Below are positions 14,301 through 29,300 of a stretch of DNA of 64,000 bases, in pieces. The stretch is taken from NCBI RefSeq assembly GCF_964355755.1, contig NC_092678.1, positions 2,979,922-3,043,921 on the forward strand, in the 5' to 3' direction. A program made the translations under genes and the position numbers. How positions within the stretch are numbered: the stretch's first letter is position 1; each line of letters opens with the position of its first letter. This stretch comes from Antedon mediterranea. Taxonomy: Eukaryota > Echinodermata > Crinoidea > Comatulida > Antedonidae. The notes under the pieces are model-generated. The model searched no databases, was not told where the DNA came from, and saw nothing but the letters and a program-made list of their open reading frames with translations.

Positions 14301-17300
14301 TGGAGCGAGTGAGCCTCGAACCCTTGCCAAAGTTATGGCTATGTAATTACAGTTCCACTGTCTTAACCGCTCGGCCACTCACTCGCTGAAATAAATTATG
14401 AATAATATCTAGGTAACTATTACTATAATTGTTGCAGATTGATTGATAATCTATTGTGTTACAAAAACGTGAGTTTAGACTGAACCACTGACTCAAACAT
14501 CACAAGCAAATAACAATTGTGTACTTTAGGTCACAAACCAAAAATAAAAACTGGGGTGTCACGAAAGCTCAGACCACGAAAGCTCAGACCCCCTAAGACC
14601 TAAGATCACGAAAGCTAAGACCCAACACCTAAGATTACAAATACTAAGATATACTACAGCTTAAAAACAATACTTGTTTATCCATACATAATTTTAAACA
14701 CAGTAGGTTTCATTTATTACCATAAATATAATTTAATACTACCGCAAAACATAGATAAACTCACATTATTTTCGCCCGTTGAGTAAATGTATATTTTTTC
14801 TTTACAACAAACAAACTTGACGGGTTGTTTGTTGGTATATATTTACTCCATTGTGTTGGTTCAGAGGATGTTTTTCTTACGCACCTGCCTTTCTTGTATT
14901 TTGACTCCAAATTTGTTGACTAACTTTATCCTGAACACCACACATTAAAATTAGGACTTATAAGTACTTTCAGAAGGAGAAACACATAATAACAAATAAA
15001 TAAATCCTTTAAATTGATGATTTTACAGATGTGTTTCTTTGTATACTGTATAAATGTAACTCCTCGAGCTCCCCATCATGCTCAATGTTTTTGTTTCTAT
15101 GGAGCGCCAAAAGAGCAACAATAATAGTACAAGTATAAAAACAGAAAGAAAACGAAACAAAAAAACTTATCATGATTTTTAAATTAAAATTTATTTGCCA
15201 GTATTTATTTCTTCGTACTTGCATGATTATACTATTATCATTACAATTTTAATTTTACATTGTTCCATCCACACTGTAGATGGACTCCACAGAGTTTTCA
15301 GCCCTCTATATAATTTTTGCTCTTTTGACGTTCCATAGAAACAAAAACATTGAACATGGCCCATGGGGTAGGCCTACTGTACTGTAGGCTAGTCATTTTG
15401 TGTGCGAGAAAAACGTCTGTAAAATCATCAATTTAAAAATGTATTTGTTACTTTTTATGTGATTCTTTTTCATGAAAGTGCCAATTCTAAGAGGTGTGGT
15501 ATTCAGAATAAATGTTAGGAGTTAAAATACAAGGCAGGTGCGAAAGATAAATATTTGTAATCTTAGGTGTTGGGTCTTAGCTTTCGTGATCTTAGGTCTT
15601 AGGGGGTCTGAGCTTTCGTGGTCTGAGCTTTCGTGACACCCATAAAAACTGGGGGTGCTGAATCTCAAAAACTTCCAAGAAATGTGTTTTGAGAACCTAG
15701 TTATTATTACCATTCCTTCCACCATACTAATCATAATGCATATTGTTGGCTAACATTTCATAGTACAATGACTATTGAAAAAACATACAGTGATAGACAT
15801 ATGAATATTGTTTACCAGTTGCTTGATTGACAGGTAGAAGAGAACTAGGGCTGATAAAACCAATGACATGAATTTGTCAACGAGCCTGTGAGTGACATCC
15901 AATCAAATCGTTTCTATGTACCTTCAAACTCCCTGGCCTATTTTCATTTATCTACCCTTTATTATAGTTTATTTATACAATATACGACTATAGTTTGATG
16001 CTAATATGTACTTCACAAAGCAATGACCTCATCCGCTAAGCCTGAGGTGTTGTTATAATCACCAGAGGTAGAGGTTCTTTTCCAGCTTCTAGTGGGAGGT
16101 TTTTCCTAGATTTGCATATTGCCTAGCATGGGGTAGACACAGCCGCAGTTAGCCTAGGTGTACTCTTTTACCTACAAACTTCATGTATTGAAGCAGAAGG
16201 GCTAGACCTCGGACGCTGAGCCAGGCAGATAACTAAACAGTGGGTGTCTTAGAGGTAGCGCGTTGGGGATGCATGGCCTGGCTTTTAGCAAGGTCTTCTC
16301 AGCAGTATAGTTTCTACAACTCCCTTGGCATTGTTTCTAATAGAATTCAAACTCTTGAAACAACGCTTAAATGAACTAAACCCATCCATTACTTATGTCT
16401 ATGATTAACGTTACACTGAAAAAACTTACTAAAATACTGAGATGGTTAAACATGTTCTTATCAGGTGAACAACCATCTATAATTGATTCCTGATGTAATA
16501 TCATCTATTGTTCCAACCAATTCTGTGTTTTCCACAATTTGTTTATTAAAATAATACAAAAACAATATAAGTGTGTAGCTTATTAGTAGCCATCTCAGAT
16601 TCATACAAAAACTGACCATGAACAGTCATATCACTAATCTTCCCTATGGTGAATATAAACCACATGACCATGATATCTCCATGGTTACAGCATCATTTAT
16701 ATTATACTGCTTCCCTATACTTCGTAAAGTTAACGTCCTGAGAGTGATGTTAAATGGATCATTGGTTTGCACCAAGCAATACAAACTGAAACAGGTTCTA
16801 TAAAATCCTGACAGAATGTGCCCAGGTTAAAACCAGTACTTTGCCAAATAAATAAAAAAAAAGTTTATTTGTTGTATTATTGTTGATAATTGAGAAAATA
16901 AAGTACCAAACATATAATACATATTAATGAATCCGAATAGTCCTAACTTGTACCATTGTATAGTTAGTTACCATAGAAATCATCAACAATGCTGACCTTA
17001 TGACCTGAGAAGTGAATTATTAGTTTGTTGAGTAATATGGCACCTTTTGACCAATCAGCTGCCAGAGGTGTTGTCAATGTCCTTTAACAATAACCAAACA
17101 CACAATTATAAATCCATTAAAAAAAGAAAACTAAGGGTCGGTTTCCACTGGAAAAGTCAAAATGTATTACTGTATTTATAACCTCAGTTTCAATTTTCCA
17201 TTTTTAGAACACACATGTCATGTTAAATAATAATTTCTCCAACAGACATTAAAAATCGCAAAAAACTATAACAATATTTCCCACAGACATTAGTTAGAGT

Positions 17301-20300
17301 ATGTCCTCATTCCATATTTACAACTAATATCAACATTGTCAATGTTAAGCTCTGTCTACACTATCAAACTTTATGTTATGTGATGTGCCCATATATGGAC
17401 ACGATGATGTCATATCACTACCATATTGGTATATCACACTTTTTCTTCTCTAATAACTAGTTTGATAGTGTAGACAGAGCTTAAGATTAATAGTTGACAT
17501 GAATGGAACATAACAGAAAGACAGAGTAAAAGTAGTCCAATGTATAAATAACCCTGTACATAACCTGTGCATGTTTCATAAATCATAAACATCAAGTGAA
17601 GACCTATAAAGTAGGGTATAGACAAGTCATAACCCACCTTAAATCTATTACCTTTAATAGCTTAAAATTAGCCATGCATTCCCTAAGGAATCTGTGTCCT
17701 AGGAATTTAACCAGGCATTACTTTTGTATGTACTGTACCAGTATCAGAATCATTGGTAGCTGGGGAATGAAATGGCTAGGCTACTCTTTATCACAATGGT
17801 CTCAGATCTTTTTTTTAGTGATGTATCTATCAACCATTTATTTCTTGTTCCCAGAATATAAATACGCAAAATTCAACAAGCAGAAAAAAAAATAATAATA
17901 ATAAAAATGCTGAAAACACATTAACTTATAAGAAATATTATGTATGATTGTATGATGATGTTGTACGGCGCTGAAAAGGCAATTTAGGAGAGTGTTGAAT
18001 TGAAACATACAACATTTTAAGAAGAATATGATACATCGTACCTAAATTAAATGGATGAAAAATCTAAAATTATCATTCTCTACCTGTATGTAATCACTTT
18101 CCATTACTATACATGACCTGAAACATGTACTTTGCTAAACAACTTTGTGTTATTTATAAGATTTTACCCAATTGAGAAATTTTAAACTGGGACAATGTTC
18201 TAGTAAGGAATAATTATGTTATATTATTCTATAGTACTGTAGTGTAGAAATACTGTCTTTTTTGGCACCTGAGAGATACTGTATATTAAGTGTCATTAAA
18301 AAAATGTATTAGCTTCAATAAAAAAAATACAGTATAAAGTTAGGCTAACCAACTACATTTTTGGTCCTTTGGTATATAGTCACATGCCTTACAATCTATC
18401 AATCCTCTAATAGCATAAAGTTAAGAGAGATGATTACGTGAGTATTTCTTAATTTGCGCAGATTTACTACAGATGATAAATTATTACCAATCATCAATTA
18501 CTGTAGATAATTAATATTTTCTCTTCATAATTGTTAATTACAATTTGATTGATTTTGACACTGAAGAAAGCATGTCAGTCAAATTAGTCAAATTATAATG
18601 AATGCCTTCTCCGATATGAAATCTTCGTAGGAGTCTAGAAACACTTTGTACACTACTTATTGTTTTATTGTCATAATTTAATATGCCAAGCAAAATGAAT
18701 TTCCATTTTAAAGTGGACTGTATTTTGCCTCATTCAAAAATATTGTTATTATCATCACAGAAGGAAAGGTAATGTATAGGCCATGGGCAATAGGAAAAGG
18801 TCAAAACGGTTAACCTGAACAAGTTGTAGAGACCAAGAGGTCATCAGAGGTGAGAGCAATAACAGATGGATTTATGCTTCACATCACTGTTTATCACAGT
18901 AAAAATAATCTATATCCTAGAAAAAATATAGTTAATGAGATGAATACTTAATAATCTTATAACATACACGTTAGCTCTGCCATTACAGTAAGTAACATTC
19001 ATATTTAGTGGAAAACTTCAAAAATCGCATTAGGCCTACCAATAAATTAAAATCAACTAGCTCATAGAAAAAAAACCCTTCATTTAAATTACTTTGCTCA
19101 TTTTAAAAAAATACCTTATTACTTCCCTCATACTAAATAAAACCCTATCGAAATTAAATCCTTCATATTGAAAAAAATTGTAATTTTAAAAGTTTAAAAT
19201 TTCCTCATCATAAAGAAGAAAAGAAAGAAAAAGAAAAATAAATAACACAGGGTTACAAGTTCAGGTTCTGTAGAAAATATATTATAGCAATGTAAATTTA
19301 AATATTTCACATCTATTATTCCATCAAATGGAATGGGTCAAACATGTTACATACAATGCAGATTTCCAAAAGAAGCCGGCGAGATTAGCGAGGATAGAAA
19401 TTAAAAATATATGCACTTAAAGAACAGAAATCAAGAGACACACTGTAAGGATATACCTAAGGCTTTCTGAGGTTTAAGTAACCGTGTACGTATTTGAGCG
19501 GTTAACGACTATATTGGACAAATTGCAAATTATTCCTGAAATAAATTGCAAACGCATGAAATATGTTGAAGACTATCATAAGAGGCAGTGCGACGTGTAT
19601 TCCCCTGACGGCCGTATCAGATATGGACTACTTTTTATACTTCATTTACCAGATATCCACAAACATAACAACACTAATTACGATAGTAATTATATCTTTT
19701 AATACGTTCTAACAAAAACAATAAATGTTTTGAAAAACCATATAAAAGTCATAATCGGTTAAAGATGTCATAACTGATGATGATGGTTTTATTTTTAACC
19801 TCCTCATCAAGTTTATAACTGTGTATTCATTTAAACACAATTACATTTTTGTAAATATAATTTTTAGCCGAACATCATAAAACAGCATGTTTATATATAG
19901 ATAGACGGACAAGCTTGTTAGACTAGCTGTCTCCAAAATTAAAACGTAGGGTGTTTAGGTCAGTGGATATGAGTTTCTCCAATGCAAAGCAGGTGGTGGC
20001 AATTTTAACACCTCATTAGATACGAATCAAAAGTGAGTTGGCTCATCACTGCCGGTCTAGCAAAGTCATTCCCAACAGCCGTAAATGTTTCATGACATCA
20101 GGAAAGTGTTAGTGAGTAAGCATCGCTTAGCCAAGCCTCTTACATTCTTAGTTAAGCAACCTGCCTTATCGATATCATTTTGACCCAGATGGAGATTATT
20201 TTAAGCACAGCAGTAAAAAAAAGTTAAATTCTTTAAAGTGTTAAATATTATGGAATAAATAAACAATTTCGTTCAAATAATTACTCAATCAATAAAGTAT

Positions 20301-23300
20301 TCAATCAATCAAATAATTAATCAATCGAATATTCAATCAATCAAATAATTAATCAATCAATCGAATATTCAATCAATCAATTATTCAATCAATCAAATAT
20401 TTAATCAATCAATAAAGTATTCAATAAATCAAATAATAAATCAATCAATTAAATATTCAATCAATCAAATATTCAATCAATCAAATAATTAATCAATAAA
20501 GTATTCAATCAAACAAATAATTAATCAATCAATCGAATATTCAATTAATCAAGTATTCAATCAATCAAACAATTAATCAATCAATAAAGTATTCAATAAA
20601 TCAAATAATTAATAAATCAATCAATCAAATATTCAATCAATCAAATAATTAATCAATCAATTAATCAAGTATTCAATCAATCAAATATTTAATCAATCAA
20701 TCAATTAAATATTAAATCAATCAAGTAAACAATTAATCAATCAATAATGTATTCAATTAATTTATAATTCAATCAATAATCAATGAATTATTCAAACAAG
20801 AGAAAAAAAAAACTATAAAATTGACAAAGAAAACCGAAAATCTGTTTTTAAAAATAAAATTTCTTATCAGACCAAGAAATTGAAACAATAGAAACAAATT
20901 TATTTGTTTTTCTTTTAAATCTTTGTTTTAATAAACTCCACAATTGAAGAGTTTCACTTCAGAAAGGTAATAAAAAAAAACATTTTAGAATTTAAAAACA
21001 TAAGGAGGTTATCTAAAGATAAATGTATTGTATTATAATTTGGCATTGTCTTCAGCAACACATCTGATCACTTCCATACAACACTTATCAATAATTTAAG
21101 ACAACATATGTTTTCAAGAAGATAAAATATAGAAAAAAATAATCCAGGGTTGTGAAAAATAAGATATGATTTCAGGAAAACAAAACAATGAAAACAGTTA
21201 CTTTACTGGATGAACGCATTATTTGTGTTCATACGCATTAGAGTTAACCATGCATAGAACTAGTTTAAGTTGGTCTGTAGTTTGTGATCAGTTTACTCTT
21301 TAATATATTTGGGTGGTTAACTCTGATACCACACTGATGCAACTCTTATAACTCCAATAGGTTTCAGAGGTATATCCGATGTAAATGTTTTATACCACAC
21401 ATGTTTGAAAGGTAAAAAATGATTTAAGCACTGTGTTTTGTAACTCCGGTAGTGATAGAACATGAACAAGCATAGCTTTATTTAAGCTAGCTAAAGAATG
21501 GAATTAAGTTTGTTGCATAACATCGCATCAAGCTGTTTTTAAATTCTGGCAACGTGACAGAGCACAGGATTCGGACCTATCCCATAGGATATGCAAGTAA
21601 AACATGTTAACCTACCAAGCTAGTAACTGTACACTTCCACAACAATTATTTGATTTAAATTTATCGTTCAAAACAGACCATTATAATCTTGATAAATTTT
21701 CTTATCTTAAATTAATTGAGAAAACCATAATATTGCATCAGATAAACTTTGTAGGGTCACGCAAAACAAAGCATACGAACAAAGGAATAAATCAAACAAC
21801 GTATATAAATAGGTAAATTTTAGATCCAGGTGCGTATTGGCCAAACTTACCCTGGTAGTTTCGATTTTAAGTGAAACACGGTGCTGGCCCAGTCATACAA
21901 CACAACCCCTGGGAGTATACAGTACCTTGCCTGTCAGGAAATTGGTTATGAGTTTCAAGTCATAGTTTAGATATCGCCAATGCATGCTCGTTGATGACTT
22001 TGACATGTATTTCGGTAAGCTGCCATTGTTTCGCATAACGTCTTAATTAGCACACAGGTGAGGTGGAACTCAACACGGGGATGATGAATTTCACCAGATT
22101 CTATGATGTCATGATCTTATGAAGGAATACACCCAGAAAATCAAGTGTACTGTTATCCAGATTTTGCTAAGAAAATGGAGTACAGCAAGTAGAGTACAAC
22201 ACACTATTTTAAGAACTGACATTTCCTAGCAGCAGAAACAGATTTTTTTAGGAATCTACACTATTCTATTATTTAAAAAAAACTTTTATAGAATTTTAAA
22301 ATTATTTGAATGTAAAGAAATTTAAAACTTTACAATTCTATTCTAATGCAATGGCTCAAAAAGTTGCGATATTAAAAAATGAAAATCTCACAATTTGAAA
22401 ATTAACGTGTTTTTATAAATTATCGTATTGCCACATGCACAATATCTGTCATGTACATGGAGTTTCAACTGTCATATACACAATATTACGGTAATACTAA
22501 ACACATAACTCTATTTTAATGTCACTTTATCATGCTTCTTGAATTCTGCTTCTAAATAAAATCTGACATTTAGAAATGTCAAACCTACCTGATAATGTTA
22601 TTTAATGTTTAAGGACTCTTCATAATTTCACAATTTATTTAAAGAATACAAATGATTTAAAAGGATTTGAAATAATGCATTTATACAGCCGCACATTTAA
22701 GACTCTTTACGAATGCAGTTTACGTTGTGCAATATTGTTAATACCGATTACAGTTATCACAATAAATTCACTGATAAAACAGTAAAAATAAAATTTAATG
22801 AAATAAAAGCAATAAAAATGGAGCACTGAGATTGAGAATGGATAGGAAATGAATATGCAGAAATGGAATTTTGAGAAAATGATTCAAATTAAACAAGTGC
22901 ATATTGTGATTGTACAGTATGATAATGTACAATCCAAAGTCACATTATTGTTCAACAACGTTCAGTGCTCTACCACTTCCTTTAACTTTTTGTTGAGATA
23001 GCTTAGTGCTTTCACCCCATTTATCATCTTATCTGACCATTCTTATCAGAAGTAATTGGTCATAAACACCAGTCTACAAACACAAATATAATCTAGCAAT
23101 TGGCGCGCTTGGAATCGTAGCAACTGAAGACCACATCAGGTGGGAAGGCAGACTAACCAATAGCAAAATTGCACCTTACAAACAATAAGTGTGTTGAGTA
23201 AATTGACAAATATGCACTTTGCACAAACGATTCGATAACAAACATACTGAGATGGCGGATTGTTTGCCATTGGAATATAGTCTAGTACATTTACAGATTA

Positions 23301-26300
23301 GTAAAACTATTTTTAGGGAAATGGGTTAGAGGGATTGGAAGTTTAAATTAAAGGGAGGGGAAAAAAAATCTGTAAATCCTATGCCTTCTTTTTATTCTTA
23401 AGCCCTGTTTACACTATATGGTAGTGATATGACATTATCATGTCCATACATGGGCACACCATGATGTTGTCACATAAAGCTTGATAGTGTAGACAGAGCT
23501 TAAATTAAAACAGTATTGCCATATACTTTAACTATTATGTTTAAAATAAAAATTGCTACTACAGTATGGCAAGTAAAAAAAAACTTTTCCACTTTAGAGC
23601 CATCAATAAGGAGGCGTGTGTTGGATACGGTCAATAGACTCTCACTCATTAATCAAAGTATCAATTAATTAAGTACAAATTCCATAGTAGTTTTTAGCTT
23701 TCAAGCATGAGCCAACAGAGTGTATTGTATTATTAGCTGAAACTTGCAGGGTTAAGAATAACAGGAATTGTTAATGTTACTTCAAGTATATTTTGATGAC
23801 TAAACTTTTATTAAACTTATAACGTTGTGGGAGATATCAATATTCCTAATCGCTAATATTTAAAATATGAGTAATTAAAGCTAATAAAATTGATTGAGTA
23901 CAAATTCTATGTTTGCCATGATCATACGAGAAGTTGACATTTTCATAGTGGGCGTTATGTTTAATGTTCGATAGGTTTGAATAATATTTATTTATCAAGG
24001 AACGATTAATTAAAACATTCAAAGTACAAATTCCAAATTTGAAGTGTTATCATCAAACATTATTCATGTGACATTATCAAGAGATCTGTGATGATAAATA
24101 GTTCAAGATGTATTTATACTGAAGATAGATTTATTGGTTTGTGTATTGGTGTATAGAGAAATATTGATAAACAATACTAAAGGTCTATAACCCTTTTCGC
24201 AATGCCTTGCTTCCTTTAGTAAATGGGGAAGATGACAGATGAGGTGAGAAATTAGTGAATGTTTGCACCAGTGGAGTAAGTTAGTTGCCACAAACTATTG
24301 TGTATTTTTCTGAGTTCATACTTTATACTCTCATAGCTACATGCTAAAATACTCGTCTTTTCACCACCAGGTGTACAGACCAACATAACCAAGATACAAA
24401 AGATAAAGGAAGAAGAAGAGAAACTGAAAGGCCTTCCATTTAAAGAGACATCCTCTGAATAAGGAATGGCCATATTTTAAAAACATATTGCCTCTAAATT
24501 GTTTTATAGGAAACTTTTCTTCCTTGAATTGGAATGTCCAAAAGGATGTTTGCTGCCCTTAAATAAAGTTCAGAGTTCAAATCAAATTGTAAACGCTCTC
24601 AATCTCATCTCACTCCCACTAGGTGTACAGTACCTGTACATTTAATCAGGTATAAGTTATAACTGAGATATGGAGTATTACATTCAATGCAATTTTATAC
24701 TGAATTTTAAGACAATAAAATTATGATTTTCTTTCCAAAAATTATGTTCTTTTCTACTATTCTTTAATTCCCAACAAATCACGTCAAATTAATGTTATGT
24801 AACTTGAATGCAATTTATTTTACACGCATTATCAACAGTACTACATTAAAATGTAATTTCAACATTTTAATAGCAACACAACAATAAAACTGACACTATA
24901 AACTTATCATTTTCTACTATAGTAATTTATGACGTTATTAAAAACTTTAATTATCAAATTTTACAATTTACATCAAATTTTACAGTTTATTCCAAATTAC
25001 GTTCAAATTATGTAATTTCATGGTTTAGTGAACATGAAAAATTGAACAAAAAGGACAAAAAAAAAATTGTTGAAATGATCTTTATTGTATACTCAAAAGA
25101 ATGACAACAAAATTATGTCTTTTTGCAATCTGTTAAGGAAATGATTTTCCAAAACATGTTTTTTTGAAAAGGTCAGTAAAAAATGACATCTTGTACACTA
25201 CTATTTAAAGACAATGACAATGGTACGGTACAGTATAGACACTTGTAAACTTGATGTTATTAATTCGAGATAAGTTAAAACATCCATGCTCTATTTTAAA
25301 GACTCGTTGATAAGAAAATCGTAGATTAAAGAGATTGAGATTGTCTTCAAGCAACTTTAGCACCAATTTGACTAAAGTACTGTTGGTTTTTTTTTTTCAT
25401 TTTAGTGAGACTAGAAAGATAACTTTTTTTTAATTTTCACATCTTCTAAGCTATTTTTCACAGGGGTTTAATTATGATGGAGGACTACACAATACAATAT
25501 AGCATATTAGAATATTTACACAAGTTAGGGTAGTAAAAGAAAAAGTTGAATGTATTACATTGAAGCCCTTTCCTTAATTCCAAATGTTTCTATTATGTTA
25601 CAATATGTGGCAAATTAAACTAAGTATGAGGGCAGGGAATAATTTCGCCAGTGTAGCATAGCAAAAAGCTATACAAAACAACCTTATTGCTACACATTTC
25701 TAAAATTGCTTAGCAAAAAATACAATACAAAACTATGTTTCTTGACTCAAAAATCAGTTTGATTAGCAATAATGCTAAACAAAATTTTAAAATGAAATTT
25801 TTCTCTGTGAGGGTGTATAAAACTACCAAGGAAAACTTTTCCTTTCTTTTGAAAATGTAAAAACTAGCCTTCAGGAAACCAAACATAATTGCAAACACTC
25901 CAACAAAACAAAAGAACTATAAAGGGAAACACTACAGACAATGTTTTATAACAGTGAATGATTGCTAGTTTCCTTTATCCAGGTGTAACTTCTTAGTCAT
26001 TTCAATCCCTAAAGAAAGCCTGGACAGGAGACCAAGCATAATAGCCTAAGTTGATACAGGTCAGAGGTTACAGGTGTAAATAATCTTGCCCCTGGGAAAG
26101 TTCTGATTCTTGATTTTAAGCAGCCTTGTTTTTTATTTACAGTAAATTTTAAATAGTTATTCCCCTTTTTTTGGCAATATAATAATGGACCTTATAGTAA
26201 TAATACTTTCAATATCAATATTGGGGAAGGATTTTAGTCTTTGAAAAAGGGGAAATTGGATTATGGCTTGTTGGACTATGACAAAACCAGACACAAAGGC

Positions 26301-29300
26301 TTTGTTATGTCGTAATAACATGCAACAGAAACTGAATTTTATTTTAACCAATTCTAACTTTGTAAAAAGATGAAAGCATTATATTAAGATTCACCGACAC
26401 AAAATGTGCATAAAAATTGATATAAAATAGAAATAACTTTTTGAATTTAATTAAATTATCATAATAATAGATGATTTATTCTTCATTTTGAAATGGAAAA
26501 CAGTATCATACTATATATTGTACATATTTTGTTTTGTAAGGACTATACTATATTTCTATATAATATTGATTCTGCTATCACCGTTCTAAGAAATGTTTTT
26601 GATTTGGCATTTGTTTTTTTCCTTTTTCCTTGATGATAGCTACAGCTACAATATATTAAATTTGATATAAAAAATATTCAGACATTTCTATTTTGAACAA
26701 TTCTCATAATGTTCTTGAGATCTGATCATTAGCACCCAATGAAAGGGGATTAAGTCAGGTAGATGTTATATCCTGAGTAACAGATCACATACTAATCCTG
26801 GTAATCCACATGACCATGACCACTCTAATCCTCCCAAACGGTAACATATGTCCCTGAAAGCGATGTGGTTAGGAAAACACGAACATATGCAAGAATTCAA
26901 GACCTTTTTCACCTTTAAGGCTTTATCGATCATCAGACTGAAAGAGAGGCCCTGTTTGCAGGATCATGCTGGCAGTGAGGAGAGATTTCCATTTCAATCC
27001 TTGATGGAATTTAATGATTCAAGTGTAATAGAGATCAGTGTAGTCATTTACGATCTCACTGATCCGTCAAGCGACAAGAAGGAATATCAACAAATATTAG
27101 GATAATGAGAAAAATTAAGCCAACTGACATGGGAATCATTAAGGAAATAAGAAGGATGGTCATTTAAAATAAATTAATATTCATTCCTATAGTTTGTATG
27201 TAATGAGATGGTAAGCCCACTGTGAATGAATAACAAATAACTGTACTGTCAGAATATATTAAAAGCAACCATTTGTACTATTGTATTGATGTACAGGTTC
27301 AATCAATGCCACTCTACACTATCAAACTACTTTGACAAAAAAGTGTGATGTGCCCAAATATGGTAGTGATATTTCTAAATATGGTAGTGATCTATATGAG
27401 CACATAACATTTTTTTGTCATATAAAATTTGATAATGTAGACAATGCTTTAGATGGTTTTTTTTTTATTGCGCAGGATTTTGGTGGTTCCCATTCCACCT
27501 TTTTTAACACACTATACTTTATTAAGAATGTTTAAAATGTTAATTTTTTCTCGCATATAATATTGTCATGGTTACAAAGACTATCAGGAAGACTACAAGG
27601 CACGATCGCATTCACTTGGGACTTGAAATGTCAACGATGGATATATTATTAATGTTCTCTCTAATTCCTACCACAAAATGTACGTACTGTAGGAACACAT
27701 TTGAACATTGTTTAGGATCAAATTAATTATGTGAATTACCATGAAAGATAGGAACTTCAATGCCATGACACAGAAGCATTAACATTTCATAAAAACATTT
27801 CAAAGAAACATAATAAAAATGTGCTTTATGGGAAGATTCAAGGGAACCCTGAATGTAAATTTTTATAATGCAAAAGATAGAGGTTATAAATTATAGCAAG
27901 TTATGTAATTTCATTGTACAATTTTAGGCCGTGCGCCTCTTCCTGTGTGCCATTGCTGATTGTATCTTCTGTAGTATTTATTTTCAATCAAAAACCATAA
28001 CTGTGATTAACTTTAAACGTTTCTAATGATTCATGTATTTTCATTAAATACTATAGCAAAGCAATTCAGAAAATAGAAACATTTTATACCAGGGAATTTA
28101 TTATTTCTTTCGTTTTTTAATACCAAAAATACTTACAATATAAGAGTTGTTAAATTCTGGAGTACAGTGCCAAGTTGAGGTACTGACGTGAGCTGATTTT
28201 CCGCTAAATTCCTATGGGAGAAAAAAAATAGTGAAAAAGGTATAAAAAAAGCAGTGAAGATGAAAGTTAGCGCTTTTACATGCTAAGGGCAAAAATCTTT
28301 TGAAATCCTTTAGCAAATAGGCTTTCTCCACAGCTGTGTTTGAGTAGTAGATTTGGCCTAGAGCCTAAGCAAGCTGCTTTTATTGAGCTATATTTAAGTA
28401 AGGATCTCAGAATGAGCTAAGTACAAACAAAATGCAATACTTTGCCAATGTGTACACACATCAAATATTTTCAATTTTTCATTTTATTTATTTAAGTCCA
28501 TTGGCTAAGGATAGTAGTGACTAAGTTAAATAATACCATCACTATTAAGATACTGCTTTTAAATATTTCTAGCATATTGGAACATAAAGAAAAAAATGTC
28601 TCAGATTGGATAATGTCCATTGGAAGGGGATAGGCCTACAGTATGTTGGTTTATCCAGATAAACTAGGCACGAAACAGACTCGCCATAAATTTCGTTGCG
28701 CACTCTATCACACTGATGTGTTACATCATACAAAGAAAGTACTTGTAGCCACTATCACACATTGTGCAACACCTACGTGACTATTCTGCAGGTTAGGGAT
28801 GATGGGTCACATGTTTTGACAAGTTACAAATCAAGAACTACTTAAATAACTAATGAAAGTAATTGATTGATCTGATGTTAAATGAATAAATAAATAACAA
28901 TTATTTTCTATACATATTTGTCCTAAATGTAAAACATTGAGTGAATTATGAATATTTTATGCGTTTGACACAGATAGTACTGTACCTTTCACATTGAATC
29001 GTCTTTAATTATATAAAAAGAGGTTTTTAGGTCATTGTGAATATAATGTTTAACTGTTTGTATCGTATCTAATCCCTCCTTCTGGAGAGCATGGGCTATT
29101 GTTGGTTTATCCAGGTAAGCTAGACATAAACAAGACTACTGTACTTACAGTCCTGTTAATGACACAAGTTCTGAAAATACAGATTTGTCTACTGATGATA
29201 TTCTATTTTCACTTAAATCTCTGCAAGAAAAAAATAATAAATTGTTATAGGACTAATGCACTCGAAAAAAGAATAACAGTTGTTGTGTTGTGAGTGGGTA

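Larger units (their letters stand above)
12392..28136. other. LRIG intron 3 contents (15.7 kb)
   Basis: Besides the SINE, fold-back element, MITEs and satellites listed separately, the sequence is AT-rich and shows no recognisable gene. Reading frames at 13321-13542, 17596-17895, 19484-19702, 24252-24473 and 26848-27105 have no splice support and no family motifs that I recognise. Confidence 0.5.

Noticed and set aside
14300-14388. Functional tRNA-Ser gene on the minus strand
   Set aside because: Acceptor ends pair and the B-box is good, but the anticodon stem does not pair well and a SINE body follows.
26848-27105. 85-codon frame in LRIG intron 3
   Set aside because: Ordinary length for chance in this AT-rich sequence; no motif or splice support.
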